Of a stretch of 64,000 bases of DNA, positions 47,401 to 57,800 are shown one piece after another. Below the pieces are notes generated by a model that was given only the letters and a program-made list of their open reading frames with translations, did no database searches and was not told the DNA's origin. The translations under genes were made by a program, and so were the position numbers. Within the stretch, counting starts at the first letter, position 1. Each line of letters opens with the position of its first letter. Source of the stretch: Ophioceras dolichostomum (Eukaryota; Ascomycota; Sordariomycetes; Magnaporthales; Ophioceraceae); assembly GCA_003049485.1 (NCBI GenBank), contig PYST01000065.1:62001-126000 (forward strand), written 5' to 3'.

Positions 47401-50400
47401 CTCGCTCGAGGAGCTCTCTTCATCATCACGGTTTCCCTTGACAAAGCAGTCCTGGGGACGCATGCCGGAGAGGTTCTCGTCCACGAAGGAAATGTATCCA
47501 CCTTCCTCGTCGACCTCCTCCTCGCGGTCCGCGTCGTCCAGTTCCACTTCGAAGCCGGCCATGGCATAGGTGATCTCCTTCACCTGCATGTTCTGGTTCC
47601 GGATCTGGTTCTGCTGCCGCGCCGCGGTCGACGTCCACCCACTTGAGTGTTGTCCGGCGTGCTTGATGGGAGGGGTAGCAGTAGTAGTGGCACGGGCAGA
47701 GGGGTCAGGAACGCGAGGCCCGTAGGACGCGTGAGGGTTGCGTCCGCGGAGGATCTGCCATTTGACGAAGTCCACGGGGGCAAGGGTACCTCGGAAATTG
47801 GGCCGCATTCCTACGAATTCCATCTGGGGAAGGGGACGGAGCCTTGGGAACGTGCGGGGTGACGGAGGTAGGGATCCTCCTCGGTAGGTTCTGTCTTTGC
47901 CACGGTGGCGAACATAAGCATCAAGCGCATCATCAACACTAACCTCATTATTGACGTCCTCGTCATTTTCCTCTTGGTCGTCATCGTCCTCGTCGCTGGA
48001 GCTACCGAAGCACGACATGCCGCCCATGGTGCCGGAGCTGATGGCGAACTGGGAGAAGCTGCCAGAACCACCGTTCTCCTGCAACTCCAGGCCACCGTTA
48101 AGGCCGGCGTCTGCGAGGGCCGACGAGTTGCCGTTTCCGCCACCTTGCGAGCCTCCGCCGAGGCCTGAGGAGGCGAGGCCCGAAAGCCCCACGGCGGCGA
48201 GACCACCGCTGCTCTGCTGCTGAGCGGCCGCACGGTTGTTCATGGCCACCTCGGGGCGGACGCCGCCGAGCACGGCGTTGTCGCGCTCCCGAGTCTCAGC
48301 GAGGGCGCCCTCGACGTAGTTGCTCCACTCGGGGGACATGACCTTCTCCAGGACGGTGTCCGAGAGCAGCTCGGGCGGGTGCCGCTCGTTGAACTTGACT
48401 ACCTCCTCAGCTATCAGAGTCAGGTGGCCCATGTAGCCCATGCGAGTCCTAGTCTTAGCCTCGGACTGTTCACTAGCAGCCTGGCCGTTGATGATCTGGG
48501 CGGTGATGTCAGCCGCCTCAAAGAGAGAGATGGCTAGGGTGGGGTTGAAACCCCGGTCCATAGGGCCGTTGAAGACCTGCTGGACCACGTCGTAGACGAC
48601 ATTGTGAAGGAAGTTGTTCCATGGGTACGTGAAGAAGAACGACTGCGGAAGCGGCATATGTTAGTAAAACAGAACCAAGCGAGGACAGCTGTGGTACTCT
48701 ACTTGGCTACGTGGGTTGGACTACTAGTACGTACCAGTATCGTTGGCACAACACGATGCTCCACAAACTGCATCTTCAGGAAGTCGCCCACAACGGGGGT
48801 CACTTGGGCCGGCTCCTCGGGAGAGGTACGCATTTCCGTTTCTGGCGAGTGGCCGACGATGATGGAGACATCGCCGGACTCTTGCTCGGTACCAGTAGCC
48901 GACGCAGAAGGCGCCGATGTGGCATACTCCTTAGGCTCAGCATTCGATTCCTGGGCGGTCTCCTTGGCCTTCTCGCCGAGCTCCTGGGGCTTCTCGGCGT
49001 CCGTGCCAGCACCGACAGAAGCCGCCTCGGGCGCGCTGCTCGCGGCCGGAGTCTCCTGCGACGCCGTCTCAGTTGACGCGGCTGGCTGCTTCGCAGGGCT
49101 TGAGAAGAGCGGCGCCGGTATGTCCTCTGGCTGGGCCTGGAGGCTGGCCGCAGTGGTGGAATTCGGAGTCTGGACGGTGGCGTCGGCTGCACCGGACTCT
49201 GAGGGTGCGGCAGACTTATCCGAGACTTGCGAGATCGCTGTCGAAATGGGCGTTAGGAGAGGTGAGGTCGAGCCACTGCTCTGCTCTGTCTCACCGTTCT
49301 TCAGAGGCTCTGGCTCCTTGTCATCGAGGACGTCCTCCGATCCGAACGCCTTCTTTTCGTCTTGGACCAAGTCCTCGATTTCCGCAATGATGGTGGCGTC
49401 AACCTTAGCGACAGCCACATCGCCCTCGGTTGCCGTAGCACTGAGAGGTAGAGTCACCAGGGCAGCATTCGCCTTCTTCGGCGACAGAGGGGCGACGACC
49501 AGGTCGGGCTCGTCGAAGTGCGGCTCCTCGATCTTAGCGTCGTACGTGTTCAGGCGCGGCGAGCTCAGCGGCTCGTCCACAAAGTCGTCCTCGTCCTTAT
49601 CCAGGAAAGACGATGTGGGAAGCGCCTGAGCGATCTCCTCTTCGGCATTGACGAACTCGAGAGACGTATCCTCGGCCATCTCGGCGGCGTTGGTCACCTC
49701 CTCGAAGCCGTCGTCGTCGGAGATGTTGGTGATCTCCAGACGCCGGCTCTCGTCCACTGGGGACGAGGTCGAGATCCTCATGGTCAGATCTAGCTTGCCC
49801 TCCGCACGGAGACGGTGACGCTCCCGGTCTCTCACCGCGATCAGCTCCTCAGAACCGACCTCATTCAGCAGGCCCATGTTGCTGCAGTGGAGGAGTTCGG
49901 CCATCAGCTCGCAGGTCTTGAATCTATCGAAACCTAGCGGCCGAAGCCTCTCTCCGAACGTGGACTCCAGCTCTGGCTTGTCGCCTTGCCCATTCATAAT
50001 GAGGTCCATGAAGTTGGGGACGTTCTCAGCGAACAGGCGCAGAAGAGTGCCTAGATAGATAGGGTCGCGGCTGGACGGCACCGAGTTGGCCTCGGCGCCG
50101 ACATCGGGGTCGTAGTCGGAGTTGTTCTTCCGGATGACCTCGATCACGATACCGACGCCCACGGTCAGGGCATTCCCGCCACTAAGCATGTACCCTATCA
50201 GCTGGTCCACGCAGGGCCGTGACACGAGTTGTCGAGTGAGTTCGTTGGGGCCAATGCACGTCTGCTCGTTTTGCGAGGCGTTGGCGGAGACGGTGATTAT
50301 GGCTTTCATGAAGTCACCAGCCGAGGTCTGGGTCGCCCAGCTGTGCTCTGGTCCAAGGAAGGACACCAAAGTTGGCATGACGTCCTGCGTGTAGAGCCAC

Positions 50401-51264
50401 TGTGAGAGGGGGAAGAGCATTGGGGCTTTGCGTCAGCATGTTGTGCTACTGGCAACTTGGAACCCGACCAAGGAGGCCAAAGAGAGAAAGAGCGTGGGGC
50501 TGGGGCCATGGTGGGTTGGGGGACAGAGCATCGGAATTGAGGTCGCGTGCTCGCCGCTGTGCTCGCCGTGCTAGCTTGGGACTCACCTCAACAATGCCCT
50601 GGCCACTATCAGTCCGCTCGAGACTAATAATCTTGAGTAAAAGGTCCATAACCATCGGACTGTCCACGTGGCGCAGCATGGCTGGCATGGCTCCCTCGAC
50701 GGACTTGAGGAACTCTATCATATCCTCTGTCTTCTTATCGAACAGCGACTCGTTCACCTTGGTGAAGTAACTAGCTTGCAGGGGGTCCAATGGCGAAGGG
50801 CGCTGGAGGAACTTCCAGAACTTGACCCGTAGGTCGCGGTTCGAGGCGTCCATGACGGCCTCGCAGATGGACCAATTGTCCGACGCGAGGATCTCGCTGG
50901 CGACGAACGCGTACTTGTTGCGCCTCTTCTCGGCCTCCTCTTCCTCGGTGCCGGCGTCGGTGACTCTAGAAGACGCTCTAGGTCTCGAGAAGGAGAAGGC
51001 CGTGGACTTTCCCTTGTCATCGTCGTCGGCAGCCTGGTCGCGGTCGGGCACGGCCACAGCCTCGAGCTTGGGAGCCACGGCATAGTCGAGGAGCTTCTCG
51101 AGGACCTCGCGCTTCCGTAGATATTCGAGGAGCTTGTTGTTGTGCTGCTTGAGCTCCTGGATCAAGTCGCCCTCGTCGAGGAGATCTTCAACCGCGAACT
51201 CGTCCTTGTCTAGGATGGTGTCGACAGCGGACACGTTGGCGTATCCGCCAAATCGCCAAAACAT
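44413..51264 (-). CDS. SIT4 phosphatase-associated protein (SAPS family, Ekc1/Sap-like)
   Basis: A four-exon model: 50587-51264, 48735-50399, 47944-48642 and 44413-45804, all joined in phase 0, about 1,477 aa. The introns are 187, 92 and 2,139 nt, with donors GTGAGT, GTACGT and GTTAGT. The N-terminus MFWRFG followed by STVDTIL-like and EDLLDEGDLIQELKQ motifs is diagnostic of SAPS proteins, the regulatory partners of the Sit4/PP6 phosphatase that act in cell-cycle entry and TOR signalling. The core continues across exon 2 and into exon 3 (YPWNNFLHNVVYDVVQQVFNG, ~786-806). A ~300-residue acidic/Ser/Ala insertion (~430-755) interrupts the core. Exon 4 carries a Pro run, SRARLQLAARLAMNKR, several Asp/Glu runs and a GFGDFAMPE-like segment. 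The first three exons are secure. The last junction is inferred, because exon 4 has no start of its own and a good CTAAC branch and CAG acceptor precede it. The alternative 3' end is given separately. Confidence 0.85.
46825..47943 (-). CDS. Same-frame ORF inside the SAPS intron: alternative last exon or nested gene
   Basis: If the SAPS donor at 47943 is not used, the frame runs on for 372 more codons to a TAG at 46825, giving a ~1,386-aa alternative product. The segment does not read like intron: it encodes motifs with mixed hydrophobic and charged residues (MEFVGMRPNFRG, VDFVKWQILRGR, KEITYAMAGFEVELDDADREE, YISFVDENLSGMRPQDCF), then Ser/Asp-rich and Pro-rich runs, and ends with an aromatic tail (EFQRFWAMRTYKNNHF). 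An ATG at 47823 after a pyrimidine-rich CCCCAG could start a separate 332-aa protein or mark an acceptor. I know no family for it. The choice between alternative exon, retained intron and nested gene cannot be made from DNA alone. Confidence 0.5.
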   Translation of the reverse strand, partial: VSVDDALDAYVRHRGKDRTYRGGSLPPSPRTFPRLRPLPQMEFVGMRPNFRGTLAPVDFVKWQILRGRNPHASYGPRVPDPSARATTTATPPIKHAGQHSSGWTSTAARQQNQIRNQNMQVKEITYAMAGFEVELDDADREEEVDEEGGYISFVDENLSGMRPQDCFVKGNRDDEESSSSESDDDETSVMPSSSVAATGPSTRGTSRASKASTRTSTGTSAAGTGRSTSTSSSTTTKSNRASENLAATSPPPNRPLPPLPSQQQRHRQHQLEQRPRRRSSKLYDESAFFPLRLASSTPLPPSPLASCLQQEEEQKEERRRRRRQPKRSYSYHESDFRLPDDDDEDDDEDPFKYDTAEFQRFWAMRTYKNNHF

Positions 51265-52530
51265 GATGGCGATTTTTGTGGCTGCCGATTTGACCCCGGC
51301 CGGGTGTCGCGGTGGTGGAGAGAAACCGAGTGGGCGATAATCACAGCGGCAAGGCTGGGTTCACGATACGGAAAGGGCGGATTGGGAAGGCGCTCCCGTG
51401 GCGCGGCATACGGCGGACGAAGAGGAAACCGGAGTCGGCGACGAGTCGTGAGGCTTTGACGACAGGCAACGCAATCAAAGAAGGAAAGGCGATTGCCGTG
51501 CGGCGAAATGGAAAGGGGTATCTCGCAGGTCCCACAAATGCTCCCTCGTGCGCGAATGGCAGGTCTAAGGGGATCCTGGGCCTATGCAAATGCTGATGGA
51601 AGTGTACTCGTGTCGTCTCGAAATCGGGGGTATCTCGATGTTGGTCTACTGTTGAAAAGAGGTCATGGACGGAGAGAGTCAGTCAGCCGAACGGAACGGA
51701 GCGCAAGCTGAAGTGGAACTGAACAGAGAAAGAGCCTGAGGCCCGAAGTGATGATGTAAGAATGCGCCGCGCTGAATCGGCTGCAGTAGGCGCCAGCTGG
51801 CGACACGAAGAGAGAGGTACATACATAGAAAAGCAAGGGACAAGAAAACAAAAATCAAGAGAATCGGATGAAGGCTCGACGTTGGGGGAAAGCCGCCGCC
51901 GTGTTCGGAATCGAAGAACACCGGGATGCTGGAGTGGCGGCTAAGGATTCAGACGAGTGTCGACGAGGGTTGGTTGTGTGTAAGGTGACAAGCACGAGCA
52001 AAACTTTTCGCGTTTGGCTGCGAAGTGACCAGGCCAGGGGTGGTGGGTGGGCGGGTGAACGCCGCACGCACACAACGATAACTCGGGGATGGAGAGCCAC
52101 TGTCCCCGTCCGTCGTCGGGAGTCGCGAAACCAGTGCAGCACCGAGGAGACGAGTAGAAGAGTTGGTGACTTACAGAAAAGCCTCCCCAGTCCGCAAGAT
52201 CAAAACAACAGAAGAAGAATTACAAAATGAGGGAAAGAGAAAGAGATGCGATGAGGTTTCTGAGGTTTCGCCTCGTAACACTTGCGATGAAGAGGGTAGG
52301 CGTGTGCTATTTTTTTTTCTTGTTCTCTCTGCGATGTTGGGCTACGGGACGGGTTGAAGCGTGGCCAGGTAAAGAGAGGGTGGGGAGTTGGGCGCTTGGG
52401 CCGATGAGCGCAGCGTGATGAGGAGTCAGTTTCCTGCTGAGTGCGGGACTCGATTTCTCAATGGACGCCGCTAACTGGCTAGAACCGTCCATGCAGGTGG
52501 TGGGCGGCAGTGGGAAGATCTTAATTCCAG

Positions 52531-52559
52531 CCCGCCAACCCGCCAACCCGCCAACCCGC
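52531..52559 (+). repeat. Tandem CCCGCCAA repeat
   Basis: Three and a half copies of an 8-nt unit CCCGCCAA in direct array. It lies in an intergenic spacer about 1.3 kb upstream of the SAPS start codon. Confidence 0.85.
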
Positions 52560-54755
52560 ATTGCCATGTGGCAGTTGGAGGGAGGGACCTTGAACCGCCT
52601 GGAGGGCAAGATCACCCGTGCGTGACCCACGCGTGTCCGACATCCAGATCTCAGTTTTCCGTCCTCCCCGTCTTGTCAATGTGAGAGATCAATGATTCTA
52701 TTGTTTGCTCACGACTCGACCACATGTCGCGGGTTAAAACGCGGTCACAGGCTGTCTTCTAAGTCCGTCTTTGAAATCAAGCCAAGCTATCAAACTTTCA
52801 GCTAAGGAGGCCCTTCCCTAACCCCCTCCCTTTCAGATAAAGTGTGGCGTTCAGAAAGAAGCAAGATTTTTGCACTTGTCAGTTTGTGCAACCTCAACAG
52901 CCCTGTGCGGTCCATCACGTCTTCTCAACTGCAGGACCCAAAAGCAAAAATAACAAGCGGCGGACAGCACAGGCATTCGGCATTGCAGACCCATCCATCC
53001 ATGCCTTGACGTCGATCTCCCTCCCGTGCCCTGGCTTGGGAAACAAAACGGTACGCCACCAGAGAGAGAGGCCTGTCCCAAGCCATGTGACTGGCGCCTC
53101 CCGCCTCGCTTCCTTGTTAGCTTGTCAAAACCACCCGTCGATAGGACAAATTCATAAGAAGAGAAAGAGAATGTTTCTATAGCGGCTTTTTCTCACTCAA
53201 AGCTGCCAAGTTGCTTCGGCTGAGTAGAAAGCCTCACAGCTTCTGACCGGGCCTCCGTTGTCTTGTCGCCAACACGAATTCGGAGCACCGTCACGTGACC
53301 ATCAAGCTCGCTCTGCCGTACCCCACCAGCTCGTGAGCCGCCTGTCTTGGGGCTGCTCCGTCCAGAAGTGAAATAGGTTACCAGTAGCGGCCCACGACCT
53401 GCCGAGAGCGCGGGCGAATAACCGGCGTCGATAACAGTCGACAAACGCCTCGCCCGTTGTCTCTTCATCCGCTTGCCCAGCAAGTAGACTGACTGCAAAG
53501 GCACGGCTCCTCAGATGGGATGTACCACCAGCCGAAGGGTCTCAGGGTTCGCGCAAAATTGGCAGGCCAGCCAAGGTCTAGCAGGGCTCTAACTTATTAA
53601 GGTACCTGTCACGCAGGTCACCAGAGTGAGTCGCAAATGCCAGAGAAGAAAGTGAATGCGGTCCAGCCAGCAACTGCGCAACTCTCAACGGCTTGTGTGT
53701 AGCAGCACCGGTAAAGCCAGGCAGCAAAGAAACAGCCCGCAAAAATGATGCGCTACTGCATCAACCTAGCATTCACGCTGCCAGTCTCGAAGCCGGAAGC
53801 GAGCGTTGCCGGTCAGATAGCAACTACTGCTACCTACCGGGAGGCATCTCCTCCACCCCCTGTTTCTCTCAGGAGTGTCCCAGACTGTCTCCTCCGGTCC
53901 AAGGTAAATGACGGATCCCTCACAACTACACACATCACACAAAATCAGGGTACCATAAACGAGAGAGGAGAGGTGGGGAGGCTTTGCCCGATACCTTGTC
54001 GGGGGGTCGTTGAGGCGACTGTAAGCCCAAGGGCCGCGGACCACCCCGGCCCCCATCTATGACGTTGAAGCTTTGGGGTAGCCGACCCGTCGGCTGGAAG
54101 GCACGCAAGACGCTGGTGGTAACCCCATGGACATGCGAAGGCCATGGCGTTACCAATCAGCTAATTTCGCCGAAGTCTGCCTCCAGGCCCGTACCGCCGA
54201 TGATGGTCTCCATCAGGCAGGCCCCAGAGCGTCGGGGGTGGAGGTACCAGCAGCCCTTATCGGTGCTGGCGTCGTCGGATTTGATGTCAAATAACATGGC
54301 CGTCATATGTCAAGAAGTTGCGATCAGCCTTAGAATTGGTAGGGCAGCACGGTAGGGCGGTACAGGTAAGGAGAGTGAGTGCACCCGGGGTTTTGATGAT
54401 GCTGCTCAGGTTTTCGACCTAGAGGCCAAATAATGATTGCGCGAGCGTATGGGAAGGAGCAGCTCTGGCAGCTCTACTACTCCCCCAGCTCTTCTTCTAT
54501 CATTTTCGTCCGTTCTTCCCCCGTCCTTCCATCTCCTGCCTGTATCTAACCTAGACGGGGCGAGGTCTAAGGCAAGTCCACCTTCCTATTATCCGTGACT
54601 CTTTCCCCAGGGAGTAGGAGAAGGTGCGTCCATCTCCTGGATCGATTATCTGTCTCTTGTCCTTACCTCTCTGCTTCTTTACTTTCAGGGCCCACATTGC
54701 AGGGCAGTGTGTCGCCTTTTGTGCAGTATTTCCGACGGGCCACTCAGCGCAGACG

Positions 54756-54846
54756 GTGGTAGGGGGTACCTCGGTAGGTAGGTACCTAGGTGTAGGTACG
54801 TCGCATATCATAGAGTCATCTCCAGGTACGTTGTAGGTAGGTAGGC
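54756..54846. repeat. GGTAGGTA/GGTACCTA motif cluster at the 3' side of the NACHT gene
   Basis: Within 90 nt there are several overlapping units: GGTACCTCGGTAGGTAGG, GGTACCTAGGTGTAGGTACG and, later, TTGTAGGTAGGTAGG. A related unit, GGTAGGTAGGTACCTA, occurs on the other side of the gene at about 59657-59673. Similar motifs occur elsewhere in the window (near 359, 866, 43915, 44115), so they are a general intergenic feature. Confidence 0.75.
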
Positions 54847-54866
54847 AGTAGACAGTAAAGTACAAC

Positions 54867-57800
54867 TCATGCGATTTCAGTACATTCAATCGCTACCCTC
54901 GTGGGCTTCACTCCATGGGTCAGCCAGTCAGCCTCCTTCTCTTTCTCTCCCCGCTCTTCTCGCTCTCCCCCCTTTCCCTCCTCTACCCCATTCGCATCAT
55001 CTCCTATCAACTCGAGCCAGTCCAGCCTGATCGGCGGGAACCACTCCTCAGATTGAAACTCCCGAAGCCTGTTCCGCAACGCCGTGTCCAGGACGACTGT
55101 GTATAGTTCTCCCGACTGGCAAAGGGTCGTCGACCCTAGGCCCCGTCGTCCTCTCCAGCCGGAGCACCACCGGTTGCCGTCGTCCGCAAAGCTCGCATAC
55201 AGCAGTTGGCGGTACATGGGGCCGGTCAGGGTCTCCTCCGTCAACATCCCGGTCCAAGGCCCAATCCATCGAGTCTTCCCCTCCGTTATTTCGGGATATT
55301 CTGTATCTCTCGTTATCGGGATCACAAGCGGCCGGACATCAGACCACCGCTGCAGCTTTTCCAGCATGTCCCACGTCGGAGGATGACGACTCGCGTGGTC
55401 GAACAGCACTTGGGCAACGAGTTCCTGTTCTTCGGTCTGCACGAATGGGTCCAGCCGCGCGAGCAGGTCCTGCAGGATGCTGGGGTGAAGAGCATCGGGG
55501 CGTAGGAAGATCTTTATCGCGTCGAGGCGGATGGCGGGGTCGGGGTGGCTGAGTAGGTTGACGAGGGCCTTCTGCATCGTGACCGGCAAGATCTCGCACA
55601 GGAGTCCCTGGAGACGGCTCAACGTGTGGCGTATTGTAGCTCTTGGGCCGTTGTGACAGAGCGACAGTACCAAGTGTTTCGTGTGTTCGTCGTTGTCGCC
55701 CAAGTCTCTCACGTACCGAACCTTTCGTTCTAAGAAAACTGCAACGCCCGGTAGAGAATTGAGCCTGGACAACAGCACTTCGCTATCACGCTTCTGCTTG
55801 GCGCGGGCCTCCAACGCGTGGAGCACTAGAAGTGGCATTCCGGCTAGGAAGATATCGATCGTGGAGGGCCGAAGGTGTCGAAGCCAGTGGACAAGAGCAT
55901 CAAGCACATTTTCTATCCTCCTCTCGCCTCGGTAGTCTGCTAGGCTATACAAGGTGGCAAAAAGCACTCTTTCGCCTTTGGAATCGAGGTCCGGCCCACT
56001 CCTGATCGTATCTAGGATCAAGTCACAGAGGATTTGGGCCGGGAATTCTGGTAGGAGAGATAGATCGGAAACGAACAGACCGGAAAAGGATAGATCTGGT
56101 GTATCAAACCACGCGTGAGAAAGTCGGTGCAGAGAGCATTCGTACTCGAACCAAGCTTTCAGCTCGTTCTCCCGGGGTTGCCGGATCGTCTTGAACGTGC
56201 TAGGGACCTCGCTCAAGCACGATATGATCAGTCGCTGGCGCGTGGGGCCCAGGAGATCGTATGGCGCGTCATCCAGCAGCTCGAAAAACTTGTGCAGATG
56301 CTTCGGATCCTCCTTTGCTAGGAGCCCGACCACGAAACGCCAGAAGATGTTGGAATTTATGTCAAACTTGCTCTTGCGCACGAGGTGCTCTGTCGGCATA
56401 GGCGTCGGCGGTGCTCCCATGCTGGTGGTTTTGTTGGCCCGGCTGCCGCCGCCGGCGGACGGATCGAGGTTGAGTCTAGGCAGATCCTTCCCGGCAACCC
56501 AGTGCTCGACGAAGTACCATGCGGCAAAGAACTCCTGGAACGTCAAGTGAATGAAGTTGTAGTCGGGGGAGCCAGGACTGTCTGCTTCCGTGTCCGAGCT
56601 TCGCACGAACGAGAGATCGTTCAGATCCTCTTCGTCCCAGTCGTCCACTCGGCCGTCATGGCGCGTCAGCCACCTCGTCAGCTCCCGGTCATGTCTCGCG
56701 AGGAGCTCCTGGTGAGTCCGGTTGAACACAATGACGCCGCGATAGAACCCAGCGAAGGCCCAGCTTGCCATCCTGTTAAGCTGTGGCTGTATGAGCTGCC
56801 GCATGGCGGTGGATGTGCGCCGTTGCCCGTGCTTGATGGAAAACCCTGCCTGGCCCTTCCCCTTGCGAGCTTGGATCCGCTCGGCGTCTTTGATCCACAG
56901 CTTCATGGTGACGTTGTAGTACAGCTCCGTCATTGTGGTCCCGGCGTTGTGGGTGCTGCTGTTGCTGCTATCTTGGCTCTCAGGGTTGGCGTTCCATCCA
57001 TAGCAGATGCCATCAAGCAGTATCGGGATCCGGGCCATCTCGCGCACCATGTCGTTTCCATTGAGGTAAGACTTGATGTCTTCAGCCATCTGCGCCCGCT
57101 GTTGTGCTTCGTCGCCACCGAACGGCAGGCTGATAATGTCCTTGCACTGGACGCGCTGCGTGATGTACTTTCCCACCTGATCAATGGTAAAGCCTAGCGC
57201 CTCTAGCTCGAGATCGATGGCCCCGAAATGGCCCTGGCTGAGCGCAGTGCCGGGCCGCGAGGTGATGACGACGCGTCTTTTGGCCAGGAGCTCTTCCAAC
57301 AGCGCCGGCGGCACATCCAAGTCCAGCTCGGTCGCCACCTCATCGAGCCCGTCGAGAATGAACAGGGTGCGGTCCTCGACGGTGTAGGAAGCGACCACCT
57401 TGGCGAATATGTCGCGATCATCGGCGTCGGCGTTGAGGAATACTGTGGCCCTCAGCCAGTCGTGCAATGAAAGGTCCCGGACAATAGCACCCTTCAAGTC
57501 TCGCAGCCGTACCCAAAGGACACGGTCGAAGTCGTCCTGCCACATGCTGCGCTTCCGGGCGAAGTTGTCCACCATCTTTTTGGTTAGAGTGGTTTTGCCC
57601 ACGCCGGCCTGGCCCCTGATCAGTACGCGGTTGGGAGGTCTGCGGGTCTTACCCAGGCCCGGGGTCATCAGCTCCCGCTCGGCGAAAAGATCTTCGAGCG
57701 GAAGAGTCCCGACCTCGCCGTCGGTCGACCGGCTGACGCCGAAGTGATTGGTGCCTTGCTGCTTCTGGACAGTGACGCGAAGGTTGATGTAGCAGCTGTC

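Larger units (their letters stand above)
51265..54866. other. Intergenic region between SAPS and NACHT genes
   Basis: About 3.6 kb without a convincing gene. The first kilobase upstream of 51264 is likely the SAPS promoter and leader. A short tandem array of CCGCCAAC units (about 52531-52559) and clustered GGTAGGTA motifs (about 54756-54846) are the only structured elements. Frames such as 51868-52230 (+) and 53193-53504 (-) show no domain. Confidence 0.5.
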
